This document shows, piece by piece, positions 1 through 7,675 of a DNA stretch of 64,000 bases; position 1 is the first letter of the stretch, and each line of letters opens with the position of its first letter. The position numbers and the translations under genes are program-made. Origin of the DNA: CAZADA01 sp964568975 (lineage in GTDB: Bacteria; Pseudomonadota; Alphaproteobacteria; Caulobacterales; Maricaulaceae). Under the pieces are notes generated by a model. It made no database searches and had not been told where the DNA came from. It saw nothing but the letters and a program-made list of their open reading frames with translations. Where the stretch lies: positions 10,755-74,754 of the forward strand of contig CAZMSO010000015.1 in the NCBI GenBank assembly GCA_964568975.1. Direction: 5' to 3'.

Positions 1-74
1 CCGTCAATGACGGGTTCGGGTTGCTCAAGCGGTTGCGGAGTGGCGGCCGAAAGCGTTCGGGCCCGCGCGCGCAT
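1..74 (-). CDS. Probable start of a RelA/SpoT (p)ppGpp synthetase gene, cut by the window edge
   Basis: An ATG at 74 on the minus strand opens a frame that runs off the left edge (24 codons visible, Pro/Glu-rich, ending PEPVID). It begins 12 bases after the rpoZ stop codon. In alphaproteobacteria rpoZ is commonly followed by relA/spoT, so position and spacing suggest that gene. Too little sequence is present to recognise a domain. The call rests on synteny alone. Confidence 0.35.
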   Translation of the reverse strand, partial: MRARARTLSAATPQPLEQPEPVID

Positions 75-86
75 CGGTTCCGCCAA

Positions 87-446
87 TTAGAGGCGTCCCT
101 CCCCGCCATTATCGCGGTCGCCCTGGAGCGCGCGGAGCATGTCGCTCTCGCTCACCGCCGCGGGCCGGCGATCCTCAAGGGCCGCGCGCTCTTCCGCCGG
201 CGCCTCGGCCTCATCCACAATTTTCACTTTTTCAAGACCCGTGATCAGGCTTTCTTCCAACGCCTGTTGGCCAATGGTTTCTTGCGCGATTTCGCGCAAC
301 GCCACGACTGGGTTTTTGTCATTGTCGCGCTCCAGCGTCACCGCCGCGCCGGCGGAAATGCTGCGCGCGCGATGGGCCGCCAAGAGCACCAGATCAAAGC
401 GGTTCGGAATCTTTTCAATGCAATCTTCGACAGTGACGCGCGCCAT
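87..446 (-). CDS. rpoZ: DNA-directed RNA polymerase omega subunit
   Basis: The 119-residue product has the omega N-terminus (MARVTVEDCIEKIPNRFDLV), followed by the conserved region reading LAAHRARSIS, then NPVVALREIA. It binds the beta' subunit and helps RNA polymerase assemble. The C-terminal third is acidic and variable, as in other alphaproteobacterial omegas. A strong GGGAG ribosome binding site lies just before the ATG. A probable relA/spoT start follows closely downstream, which is the usual neighbour and fits omega's role in the (p)ppGpp response. Confidence 0.96.
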   Translation of the reverse strand: MARVTVEDCIEKIPNRFDLVLLAAHRARSISAGAAVTLERDNDKNPVVALREIAQETIGQQALEESLITGLEKVKIVDEAEAPAEERAALEDRRPAAVSESDMLRALQGDRDNGGEGRL

Positions 447-496
447 GGAGAACTCCCTAAAGAAGAGCGAGAGAACATCAAAAATCTAACTTTTTG

Positions 497-1051
497 TCAA
501 TCATGTCTGCGCGGCGCCGGCCAGCATGGGAGACGGCGAACGCCGGCGCGGGCCTCGTCAGGCAAACGCGCCCACACCTCAGCCACCTTCTCGCCCGTGG
601 GCGGCCACCGCCAGCCCGGGGCGACGTCGCGCAGCGGCGCCAGCACGAACGCCCGCTCAACCGCGCGCGGGTGGGGCAATTCTAAGCGGTCCCCCGGCGC
701 GCCGCAAACGCGCCCCCCGACGTCAATCAGGTCCAGGTCCAAGGTGCGGCTCGCCCACCGCACATTGCGTTCGCGCCCAAACTCAACCTCGATCGCGAGA
801 ATCTCGTGCAGCAACTGGTAAGCATCCATTGACGTGTTCAAACGCATCACGGCATTGACATAAGCCGGCGCGTGCGGGTCCGGCCACGCCACGCTGCGCC
901 ACAAGCCGGAAAAGGCGGCTTCCTCGCCAAGCGCTGTGAGGCGTTTTAACGCCGTGCGCACAGTGATGGCGGGAGATGCGCCCTGAAATGACAGGTTGGC
1001 CCCCAACGCAATCAGCGCGGTCGTCTTTTGGCTGGGTGAATGTGCGGCCAT
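497..1051 (-). CDS. folK: 2-amino-4-hydroxy-6-hydroxymethyldihydropteridine pyrophosphokinase
   Basis: FolK transfers pyrophosphate from ATP to 6-hydroxymethyl-7,8-dihydropterin in folate synthesis. The family opening ALGANL is at residues 15-20, and the HPPK signature RWASRTLDLDLI is at about 99-109 with its metal-binding Asp pair. The length (184 aa) is normal. The ATG at 1051 is preferred over an in-frame TTG at 1072, which lies only 2 bases from the divergent gene at 1074. Neither start has a good Shine-Dalgarno sequence. rpoZ lies downstream on the same strand. Confidence 0.93.
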   Translation of the reverse strand: MAAHSPSQKTTALIALGANLSFQGASPAITVRTALKRLTALGEEAAFSGLWRSVAWPDPHAPAYVNAVMRLNTSMDAYQLLHEILAIEVEFGRERNVRWASRTLDLDLIDVGGRVCGAPGDRLELPHPRAVERAFVLAPLRDVAPGWRWPPTGEKVAEVWARLPDEARAGVRRLPCWPAPRRHD

Positions 1052-1073
1052 TATAAGAAAGGTAGACACCAAT

Positions 1074-1652
1074 ATGACATTTTATCCGAACGAGCGCTTG
1101 GCCCTCTTTATTGATGGCGCGAATTTTTATTCCAGCGCGCGGGCCCTGGGCTTCGACATTGATTTCAAACGCCTTCTGGATGAGTTTCGCAAGCGGGGTC
1201 GTTTGGTCCGCGCCTCATATTACACGGCGTTGGTCGAGGAACAGGACCGGTTTTCGCCCATCAAGCCCCTCGTGGATTGGCTGGATTACAACGGCTTCAA
1301 CGTCGTCACGAAGCCGGCGCGGGCGTTCACCGATTCCAACGGCCACCGCCGGGTGCGCGGCGATATGGATGTGGAGTTGTGCGTCGACGCGATGGAGGCC
1401 GCCCAATGGGCCGATCACATCGTGATCTTCAGCGGCGACGGGGATTTCCGCCGGGTCGTGGAGGCGTTGCAGCGCAAAGGCGTGCGCGTGTCGGTGGTGT
1501 CGTCTTTGCGCACGGACCCGCCGATGATTTCTGATGAGCTGCGCCGGCAAGCCGACACCTTCATCGAGCTCGCCGACCTCGCCACTCTTGTCGCGCGCGC
1601 CGCCCGCGAGCCGGCGCCGGCGCCGGTGGAGGACGAAGACGTCGACGCGTAA
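1074..1652 (+). CDS. NYN-domain (LabA/DUF88, PIN-like) protein, putative RNase
   Basis: A 192-residue NYN-domain protein. The acidic residues expected for a PIN-like metal site are present: D14 in LFIDGANFYS, D97/D99 in GDMDVELCVDA, and D122/D124 in FSGDGDFRRVV. Family members are metal-dependent RNases or RNA-binding proteins, and the target here cannot be told from sequence. The ATG at 1074 is preceded by GAAAGG and the conserved domain begins within ten residues, so longer upstream in-frame starts are unlikely. It is transcribed divergently from folK, with only 22 bases between the two starts. Confidence 0.85.
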   Translation: MTFYPNERLALFIDGANFYSSARALGFDIDFKRLLDEFRKRGRLVRASYYTALVEEQDRFSPIKPLVDWLDYNGFNVVTKPARAFTDSNGHRRVRGDMDVELCVDAMEAAQWADHIVIFSGDGDFRRVVEALQRKGVRVSVVSSLRTDPPMISDELRRQADTFIELADLATLVARAAREPAPAPVEDEDVDA

Positions 1653-1721
1653 GCGGACTGCATCGGCGTGCGACGCGGTCACGGCTTGGCGAATCTGGGC
1701 TGACGGCTTTACACCGCGGCC

Positions 1722-2447
1722 ATGAGCGCCCCCCACGACGCCCCTGCGGACGCGCGTCCACCCCAGTCGCGTGGAGAACCGGCCGCTGAGCCGCCGCGCG
1801 ACTGTGGGCTGTGTCCGCGGCTGGTGGCTTATCGCGCCGCCAACGCCGCTGCGGAGCCCAGCTGGTGGAACGCCCCAGCGCCTTCTTTCGGCGACCCGGA
1901 CCCGCGGCTCATCGTGGTCGGTCTCGCGCCCGGGCGCATGGGGGCGAACCGCACGGGGCGGCCCTTCACGGGCGATTACGCTGGTGATGTGCTTTATCCC
2001 GCGCTGAAGGCCCATGGTTTCGCCCACGGGCCTTACGAGCCGGACACATATGCTGCACAGGGCGATGACGGCTTGCGCCTGGATGGCGCGCTGATCACCA
2101 ACGCCGTGCGCTGCGCGCCGCCGGAGAACAAGCCCACCGGCGCGGAAGCCGCGGCCTGCCGCCCGTTTCTCGCCGCGCGGCTGCGCGCTGCGCAGGGTTT
2201 GCGCGTCGTCCTCACTCTGGGCCGCATCGCCCACGACAACACGCTGCGGGCCTTAGGCAAGCGCGCGGCGGAGGCGCCCTTCGCCCATGGCGCGGAGAGG
2301 GACCTCGCGGCGCCGGCGGCGTGGCCGCACGGGCGTCTTGTGGTCATCGCGAGCTACCACACCTCGCGCTACAATCTGAACACGCGCCGCCTGACGCCGG
2401 AGATGTTCGACGCCGTCATGGCGCGAGCCCGCCTTAGGGCGTCCTAA
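1722..2447 (+). CDS. Uracil-DNA glycosylase, family 5 (UdgB-like, iron-sulfur)
   Basis: This 241-residue protein carries C28-x2-C31 plus two later cysteines (VRCAPP and AACRPF), the usual four iron-sulfur ligands of thermostable UDGs. Motif A (GLAPGRMGANRTGRPFTGD, about 67-85) has Ala/Gly where family 4 has the Glu/Asp region, and matches family 5. The C-terminal SYHTSRYNLNTRRLT matches the family 5 leucine-loop motif. Family 5 enzymes excise uracil and some deaminated purines from DNA. The first 25 residues are Pro/Ala-rich and disordered. The Shine-Dalgarno is weak, so the exact start is uncertain. Confidence 0.88.
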   Translation: MSAPHDAPADARPPQSRGEPAAEPPRDCGLCPRLVAYRAANAAAEPSWWNAPAPSFGDPDPRLIVVGLAPGRMGANRTGRPFTGDYAGDVLYPALKAHGFAHGPYEPDTYAAQGDDGLRLDGALITNAVRCAPPENKPTGAEAAACRPFLAARLRAAQGLRVVLTLGRIAHDNTLRALGKRAAEAPFAHGAERDLAAPAAWPHGRLVVIASYHTSRYNLNTRRLTPEMFDAVMARARLRAS

Positions 2448-2537
2448 ACAGGCATCGCCCCCACGCCCTGTCGCCCCGTCGCCCCACGCGGCTGCGACTC
2501 TCGCGTTCGGTCACCGAATCGTGGATTTGTCGCGGTC

Positions 2538-2780
2538 ATGAGACGTCGTGCGAAATCCAGTTCAGACGCAGAGCCGGACCACATCGCCGCTGAAGCGCTG
2601 GTGGTGGCGCTTGCGCGCCGGGGCGCGACGCCGGACGCGATTGCTGAACGCTTAGATGTCGGGCGCGACTGGGTGTCTTCTGTCCTGTTTCGCTATCGTC
2701 TGGATCCCGACGCAAGCGCTGAAATCGATCACCTTATCGCGGCGCGCGCCGGACGCCGCCGGGCCGGCGAAGCCGCGTAA
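2538..2780 (+). CDS. Small HTH-like hypothetical protein
   Basis: An 80-residue protein with no family I can name. Residues 15-55 (IAAEALVVALARRGATPDAI and the following AERLDVGRDWVSSVLFRYRL) look like a helix-turn-helix of the resolvase or sigma-region-4 type, with Arg-rich ends. It stands alone after the glycosylase gene. A role as a small DNA-binding regulator is inference only. Confidence 0.55.
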   Translation: MRRRAKSSSDAEPDHIAAEALVVALARRGATPDAIAERLDVGRDWVSSVLFRYRLDPDASAEIDHLIAARAGRRRAGEAA

Positions 2781-2939
2781 ACGCGTCTGCCTCCGCGAGC
2801 CTCGCTGATCCCCCGCCGCCACAGACCGCGTCGCGCCATTTCGTCGCGCGACGGCGTGCGGCCTGGGGCCTCAAACGCGCGTCCGACACACTCGCGCGCG
2901 GGGCCGATGAGCGTCGCCGGTCCGCGAGGGAGCCCGTGC

Positions 2940-3617
2940 ATGAGCCGTTCGTTTTTGTTGTCGCCTGTGCTGGAGGCGTATGTGCGCGACGCCAACCGGC
3001 CCGAGCATCCCGCGCTCGGCCGCGCGCGCCGTGAGACCGCTGAGGCCTTCGCGGATCATGCGGGCATGCAGGCCAGTCCCGAATTGGCGGCGTATCTGCA
3101 GTTCTTGGTGAAACTCACGGGCGCGCGCGACGCCTTGGAAGTGGGCGTGTTCACGGGCTATTCCGCGACCGCGGTGGCTCTGGCGATGCAAGAGCGCCAT
3201 CAGGGCGACGCGCGCTTGATCGCGTGCGACATCAGCGCGGAGTACATGCGTCACGCCGCCGCTGTGTTCGACGCCGCCGGCGTGAGCGACATCATTGAGC
3301 CGCGGGTCGGCCCTGCGACAGAAAGTCTCACGCATTTGATGGAGTCCGGCGAGGCTGCGGAGTTCGACTTCGCCTTCATTGACGCTGATAAATGCGGGTA
3401 TGCGGAGTATTATGAAGTCGTCCTCGCGCTGTTGCGGCCTGGCGGCCTCATGCTGTTTGACAATGTGCTGTGGGACGGCCACGTCGCGGATCTGTCCCAT
3501 ACCGACCGCGAAACGGAGTCCTTGCGCGCGGTGGCGATGCGCGCGCGCGATGATGAGCGCGTCGACAGCGTCTTCACCGCAATTGGCGATGGTCTGTTGA
3601 TGTGCATGAAGCGGTGA
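2940..3617 (+). CDS. Class I SAM-dependent O-methyltransferase (caffeoyl-CoA OMT/COMT-like)
   Basis: The 225-residue product has SAM motif I (LEVGVFTGYSATAVALAM), the metal/substrate region FIDADKCGYAEYYE and FDNVLWDGHVAD. These are the hallmarks of the divalent-cation-dependent caffeoyl-CoA O-methyltransferase family (PF01596). Bacterial members methylate catechol-type hydroxyls, and the substrate here is unknown. The ATG at 2940 follows GAGGGA at good spacing. In-frame starts at 2856 and 2907 lack a ribosome binding site and add sequence unlike the family. Confidence 0.88.
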   Translation: MSRSFLLSPVLEAYVRDANRPEHPALGRARRETAEAFADHAGMQASPELAAYLQFLVKLTGARDALEVGVFTGYSATAVALAMQERHQGDARLIACDISAEYMRHAAAVFDAAGVSDIIEPRVGPATESLTHLMESGEAAEFDFAFIDADKCGYAEYYEVVLALLRPGGLMLFDNVLWDGHVADLSHTDRETESLRAVAMRARDDERVDSVFTAIGDGLLMCMKR

Positions 3618-3748
3618 CGGCGTCGCCGCCCGCGCCGGCGTCGGCCGCGCCCATGGCGGGCCCATCACGTCCGCGTGGCCGGCGGCGGGCCGCCATTGCC
3701 CTGGCCCGCTGCGCGCGGTAAGCCCGCCGGCGGGAAAGCGAGAGGGCG

Positions 3749-4416
3749 ATGCTCGGTTGGTTGTTCGGCGCGCGCAAAAAGCGTGAACGTGTGCGCGAGG
3801 ACGCACCGGGCGCCGGGCGTGCGCCGGAGCCTCCTGTGGCGTTGCGCGAAGACGCCTCGGCGTCCCCCGCTCATGTCGAACCGGACCCTGTCGCGCCGCC
3901 CGCCGCCCGTGTCCATGGCGACGCCCCGCCCGCTGAGGCGGCTTCGGCCGACCGCGCCGGGCCTTCCAAGGCGCCGTTAACGCCGCTGGCGTCGCCGTCG
4001 CCTACTCATGTGGAGCCCGATCCCATCATGCCTCCCGCCGCGCGCGCGGCCGCCTCGCCTGATTCCACCGCGCCCCAGTCCTCTCCGCGTCAGTCCTCTC
4101 CGCGTCAGTCCTCTCCGCNNNNNNNNNNNNNNNNNNNNNNNNNNNNNNNNNNNNNNNNNNNNNNNNNNNNNNNNNNNNNNNNNNNNNNNNNNNNNNNNNN
4201 NNNNNNNNNNNNNNNNNNCAGTCCTCTCCGCGTCAGTCCTCTCCGCGTCAGTCCTCTCCGCCTGATCCCATCCCGCCCGAAAGCGGAGGCCCCTCCGCAG
4301 AAGCTCCGCCCTCTCAAACGCCTCGTCCCCAAGCGCCTGCGCTTACGGCCGCGACCCCGCCGCCCGCGGCGGCGGCGAGCCCCGCCCCCGCCTCTGCGCC
4401 ACAGGAGAATGACCCC
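3749..4416 (+). CDS. Pro/Ala-rich open frame in phase with mdh; possible N-terminal extension of malate dehydrogenase (contains assembly gap)
   Basis: The frame starts at an ATG preceded by GAGAGG. The first residues are MLGWLFGARKKRERVRED, a short hydrophobic/basic segment. About 105 Pro/Ala/Glu-rich residues follow, with a duplicated HVEPDP(V/I)xPPAAR motif, then QSSPR repeats that enter a 100-N gap. After the gap the same QSSPR phase continues (4219-4260), followed by a Pro/Ala-rich linker, and the frame runs without a stop into the mdh ATG at 4417 (198 bases, exactly 66 codons). If the gap holds only whole 15-bp units, this is one reading frame with mdh. It could instead be a separate short gene ending inside the gap. 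No known domain is recognised. Confidence 0.55.
4076..4260 (+). repeat. 15-bp tandem repeat (unit cagtcctctccgcgt) interrupted by an assembly gap
   Basis: Units start at 4076, 4091 and 4106 (the last cut by N), and again at 4219, 4234 and 4249 (the last ending ccg-cct). The visible copies are identical apart from the truncated ends. Each unit encodes QSSPR in the frame of the upstream gene. True copy number is unknown because the gap lies inside the array. Confidence 0.95.
4119..4218. other. Assembly gap of 100 N inside a tandem repeat
   Basis: Exactly 100 N, the conventional placeholder for a gap of unknown length. It is flanked on both sides by the same 15-bp repeat, so the missing sequence is most simply further repeat copies. 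A larger insertion cannot be excluded. Confidence 0.97.
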
Positions 4417-5379
4417 ATGCGTCGCAACAAAATCGCGCTCATTGGCGCCGGCATGATCGGCGGCACCCTGGCCCATGTGATCGCTCGTGAAGAAATGGGC
4501 GATGTGATGATGTTCGACATCAAATCAGGAATCGCGAAAGGCAAAGCGCTCGACATCGCCGAGGCTGCGCCCGTGTTCGGCAAAGACAGCGACTTGGCCG
4601 GCACCGACGCCTACGCCGACATCGCGGGGGCGGATGTGTGCATCGTCACCGCCGGCGTGCCGCGCAAGCCGGGCATGAGCCGCGACGACCTCATTGAGAT
4701 CAACCTGAAAGTGATGAAAGCCGTCGGTGAAGGCGTCAAAGAACACGCGCCCGACGCCTTCGTCATCTGCATCACCAACCCGCTGGACGCGATGGTGTGG
4801 GCGCTGCAGCAGTATTCTGGGCTGCCCCATCACATGGTCGTCGGCATGGCCGGGGTGCTCGACAGCGCGCGCTTCCGTCACTTTTTGGCGTCGGAGTTTC
4901 ACGTCTCGGCTGAAGACGTCACCGCCTTCGTGATGGGCGGGCATGGCGACACGATGGTGCCGCTTCTGCGCTATTCCACAGTGGCCGGCATTCCGGTCCC
5001 CGACCTCATCGATATGGGGTGGTCAAGCCAAGCGGAGATGGACGCCATTATTGAGCGCACCCGCAAGGGCGGCGGTGAAATCGTGGCGCTGTTGGAGACG
5101 GGGTCGGCCTATTATGCGCCGGCGGAAAGCGCTGTGGCCATGGCGCGGTCGTATCTGCGCAACAAGCGCAGGCTTTTGCCGTGTGCGGCCTATTGCCAGG
5201 GTCAGTTCGGCGTGGAGAACATGTATGTCGGCGTGCCGGTGATCATTGGGGCCGGCGGCGTCGAGCGGGTTGTGGAGATCCGCCTGAATGACGACGAAAA
5301 AACGATGATGGACAACTCGATTGCGGCGGTGCGCGGTCTCGTGGAGGCGTGCAAGGCGATCGATCCTGCTCTGGTGTGA
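4417..5379 (+). CDS. mdh: Malate dehydrogenase (LDH-like, NAD-dependent)
   Basis: Mdh oxidises malate to oxaloacetate with NAD in the TCA cycle. The 320-residue core is full length. The Rossmann motif is G10-x-G12-x2-G15, and the substrate/catalytic residues R83, R89, D149, R152 and H176 are all present (RKPGMSRDD, DSARFRHF, GGHGDT). It is the LDH-like type usual in alphaproteobacteria. AGGAG lies 9 bases before the ATG, so internal initiation here is credible even though the frame is open upstream (see 3749-4416). The next TCA gene, sucC, is 9 kb away rather than adjacent. Confidence 0.96.
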   Translation: MRRNKIALIGAGMIGGTLAHVIAREEMGDVMMFDIKSGIAKGKALDIAEAAPVFGKDSDLAGTDAYADIAGADVCIVTAGVPRKPGMSRDDLIEINLKVMKAVGEGVKEHAPDAFVICITNPLDAMVWALQQYSGLPHHMVVGMAGVLDSARFRHFLASEFHVSAEDVTAFVMGGHGDTMVPLLRYSTVAGIPVPDLIDMGWSSQAEMDAIIERTRKGGGEIVALLETGSAYYAPAESAVAMARSYLRNKRRLLPCAAYCQGQFGVENMYVGVPVIIGAGGVERVVEIRLNDDEKTMMDNSIAAVRGLVEACKAIDPALV

Positions 5380-5404
5380 GCGGGCTGATCGGGAAGGGGA
5401 TGAC

Positions 5405-6127
5405 ATGATCCGCGGGCGTGGCGCGGCCGGTTTGGCCGCCGTCGTAATGATGGCGATTTTGGGTCTCGGCGCGGGCGCGGGCCTGGCGCGCGACAATGGC
5501 GATGCGTCAAAGCCGCACGGCGATGACCTGGCGCCACGCGAGTTGGCTGAGGCGATGGAGCTTGGCCCGCCCGTCGGCTCGCCGATCACGCGCGCTGTGT
5601 TCGGGGCCGATCACACAGGCGCTTTTAAAGATTTCGACGACCTCGCCGGCCCGCGGGGGCTGGTGTTGGTGTTTGTCCGCTCCGTCGATTGGTGTCCGAT
5701 TTGCCAGATCGAGACGATGCAAGTCGCCGAGCGCCACGCCGATTTCCGTGTGCGCGAGGTGGGCTTGGCCTTTGTCAGCCATGATTCACCGGAAGACGCG
5801 GCGGAGTTCGTGGCCGCGGAGTTGACCGACGCCACGCCGCTTTTGGCGGCGAAAAACGACGACTTGATCGAGCGTCTGTCTCTGGTCGACCCGACATTTC
5901 CCGAAACGAACCGCTATTATGGGGCGGCGTTTCCCACCGCTCTCATCATCGACGCGGAAGGGATCGTGCGCGCCAAACTCTTTCTGGAGGCGCCGCCGGC
6001 GGATTATTACGGCACTGGCCAAAGCCTGACGGCGGCGGGCTATGACTGGCAGGCCCAGATCGATGAGGTTCTCGCCTTGGTGGACGCCGCGTTCTGGCCC
6101 GACGAGGACGGAAACCGCGACGGTTAG
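5405..6127 (+). CDS. Exported redoxin (AhpC/TSA, thioredoxin-like fold) protein
   Basis: A 240-residue protein with an N-terminal signal sequence (residues 1-28, ending GAGAGLA) and a thioredoxin-fold domain carrying VDWCPICQIE (C97-x2-C100). It fits the AhpC/TSA-redoxin superfamily, whose periplasmic members reduce peroxides or disulfides. The ATG at 5405 follows GAAGGGG and directly precedes the signal sequence. It lies 25 bases after mdh and 19 bases before another exported protein, and a second redoxin (6948) follows, so the three probably act together outside the cytoplasm. Confidence 0.8.
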   Translation: MIRGRGAAGLAAVVMMAILGLGAGAGLARDNGDASKPHGDDLAPRELAEAMELGPPVGSPITRAVFGADHTGAFKDFDDLAGPRGLVLVFVRSVDWCPICQIETMQVAERHADFRVREVGLAFVSHDSPEDAAEFVAAELTDATPLLAAKNDDLIERLSLVDPTFPETNRYYGAAFPTALIIDAEGIVRAKLFLEAPPADYYGTGQSLTAAGYDWQAQIDEVLALVDAAFWPDEDGNRDG

Positions 6128-6146
6128 GCCGCGCAGGAGGCGCGTC

Positions 6147-6866
6147 ATGCAGATCAGAAGACGCGCGCTCCTCGCCATGGGGGTGGCGCTGGCGGCGGCG
6201 GGCGCGCCGGCTGGCGCGCAGCCGCAGCCGGACGTCCCGTCCAGCGACGCCCTGTCCAGCGACGCCCCGTCCAGCGACGCCAGCACGCCTGTGACCTTTT
6301 GCGCCGCCTTGAACGCGGCGTTGGACGCTGCGGCCGCCAACACCATTGCGACGCTGGCCCTCACGCCGCCCATGCGGGACCGCCCAGCCGGCGATCGCGT
6401 GGGAGACGCTGTCGCGCCCCTCGCGCCGCCGCCCTTCACCGCCTGCGCGCGGACGGTCGCTGGCTTTTCCTCCTGCGCCGTGGAGGCGAGCCCCTTCGGC
6501 GCTGGCTGGACGTTGGCGCTGCAACCGGGGGCTGTGTCGTCTGCGCCCCTCGGATCGCGCGATGTTCCGCCGGCGCCCGCCGATGCACGGGCGTTTGCGG
6601 CGATGGTCGAGGCGTGTCCCGCCGCGGCCGTGGCGTCCTATGAGCCGCCCTGGCCGGCCGGTCCGCGCGTGCGTGAACGGGTGGGCTTCACGGCGCGGGA
6701 CGGGCGGGCGCGGATCATCATCACGGCGTCGGGGCGGTCGGAGGCGGAGGTGCTCACGCTCCTCGTCGAGGCGCACAGCCGTGACGCAGAGGGCCCGCAA
6801 GAGCCGCCGCCGGCGCCGGACGCGGGCGTGCTCGCTCCCGATCACACTCCCCTCAGAACACCGTGA
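6147..6866 (+). CDS. Secreted hypothetical protein with SSDA(L/P) repeats and several cysteines
   Basis: No family recognised. The 239-residue product starts MQIRRRALLAMGVALAAAGA, a Sec or possibly Tat signal sequence ending at PAGAQ. A mature N-terminus follows with three five-residue repeats (SSDAL, SSDAP, SSDAS). The central region contains cysteines in TFCAAL, TACART, SSCAVE and EACPAA that could form disulfides. The C-terminus is Pro-rich. It starts 19 bases after the preceding redoxin behind CAGGAGG, so it is probably co-transcribed and might be a partner or substrate of the flanking redoxins. That link is inference. Confidence 0.65.
   Translation: MQIRRRALLAMGVALAAAGAPAGAQPQPDVPSSDALSSDAPSSDASTPVTFCAALNAALDAAAANTIATLALTPPMRDRPAGDRVGDAVAPLAPPPFTACARTVAGFSSCAVEASPFGAGWTLALQPGAVSSAPLGSRDVPPAPADARAFAAMVEACPAAAVASYEPPWPAGPRVRERVGFTARDGRARIIITASGRSEAEVLTLLVEAHSRDAEGPQEPPPAPDAGVLAPDHTPLRTP
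6240..6284 (+). repeat. Three 15-bp in-frame repeats (SSDAx)
   Basis: Unit tccagcgacgccNNN occurs three times in a row at 6240, 6255 and 6270, and encodes SSDAL, SSDAP and SSDAS just after the signal peptide of the secreted protein. Confidence 0.85.
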
Positions 6867-6947
6867 GGCGGGGCGACGCCCCTGCATCGCGCGTCTAAGA
6901 CCCCGGAGACAGACGCCGCTTGCGCGGCCCAACGCCGGGAGTTCGCC

Positions 6948-7589
6948 ATGCCATCGCTTCGTCCCATCGCCGCGCGCGCGGCCCAGTTCCTGCAGATCGT
7001 GCTCGCCGGCGCCGCCGCCGCGGGCTTAACGCTTGCAGCTTTCGCCGACGACGTCGGCTTCGGCCCAGACCTCGGCGCGCCCGCCCCCCATCCCCTCGCC
7101 TTGACGGATCAAAGCGGCGCCGGGACGGATCTTGCGACCATCCTCGCCGACGCCGACACAGGCGCGGTCGTGTATTTCAGCCGCTCGCTCTCGTGGTGTC
7201 CGGTGTGCATCGCCCAAGCGGCGGGGGTGCATGAGCGCTTAGACGCTTTCGCTGAGCGCGGCTATGCGGTGGTGATCGTGACGACGGACACGCCTGACAC
7301 GCTCGCCACTTACGCCAGCGGCGAAGCCCAAACCGCGACGCTTCTGGCTGATCCCGAGCGCGCGGCCATCGCCGCGTTTGACATTCGCGACCCAGCCTTC
7401 GCCGACAAAAAACCGGGTTCGCGCGCCTATGCGCTGCCATACCCCAGCGTTTTTGTCGTCGATAAGGACGGCGCCGTCGCAGCCAAGCTGTTTGAAGCCG
7501 AGGCGTATGGAGACGCGAAGGGATATCGCGCGCGGGTGTCGGTTGACGATGTGCTGGCTGAGCTGGACGCCTTAGCGGACGCCGCTTGA
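6948..7589 (+). CDS. Second exported redoxin (AhpC/TSA, thioredoxin-like fold) protein
   Basis: A 213-residue protein with a signal sequence (about residues 1-33, ending LAAFA) and a redoxin domain with SLSWCPVCIAQ (C84-x2-C87) after a beta strand reading AVVYFSRS. The later strand PYPSVFVVDKDGAVAAKLF fits the cis-Pro part of the fold. It shares architecture with the protein at 5405 but is clearly diverged, so it is an old paralogue rather than a recent duplicate. An AhpC/TSA-type peroxidase or thiol reductase role in the periplasm is likely. The electron donor is unknown. Confidence 0.78.
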   Translation: MPSLRPIAARAAQFLQIVLAGAAAAGLTLAAFADDVGFGPDLGAPAPHPLALTDQSGAGTDLATILADADTGAVVYFSRSLSWCPVCIAQAAGVHERLDAFAERGYAVVIVTTDTPDTLATYASGEAQTATLLADPERAAIAAFDIRDPAFADKKPGSRAYALPYPSVFVVDKDGAVAAKLFEAEAYGDAKGYRARVSVDDVLAELDALADAA

Positions 7590-7675
7590 GCGGCGTTGAC
7601 GCGCCGCCGGGCACGCGCTTGAACAACGCTGGCCCGGTCGCGCCGTGATCGGCGATGGGAGGAGGGACGCTGACG

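Noticed and set aside
4076..4260. CRISPR array
   Set aside because: The units are directly adjacent 15-mers without spacers, in phase with a coding frame, and no cas genes are nearby.
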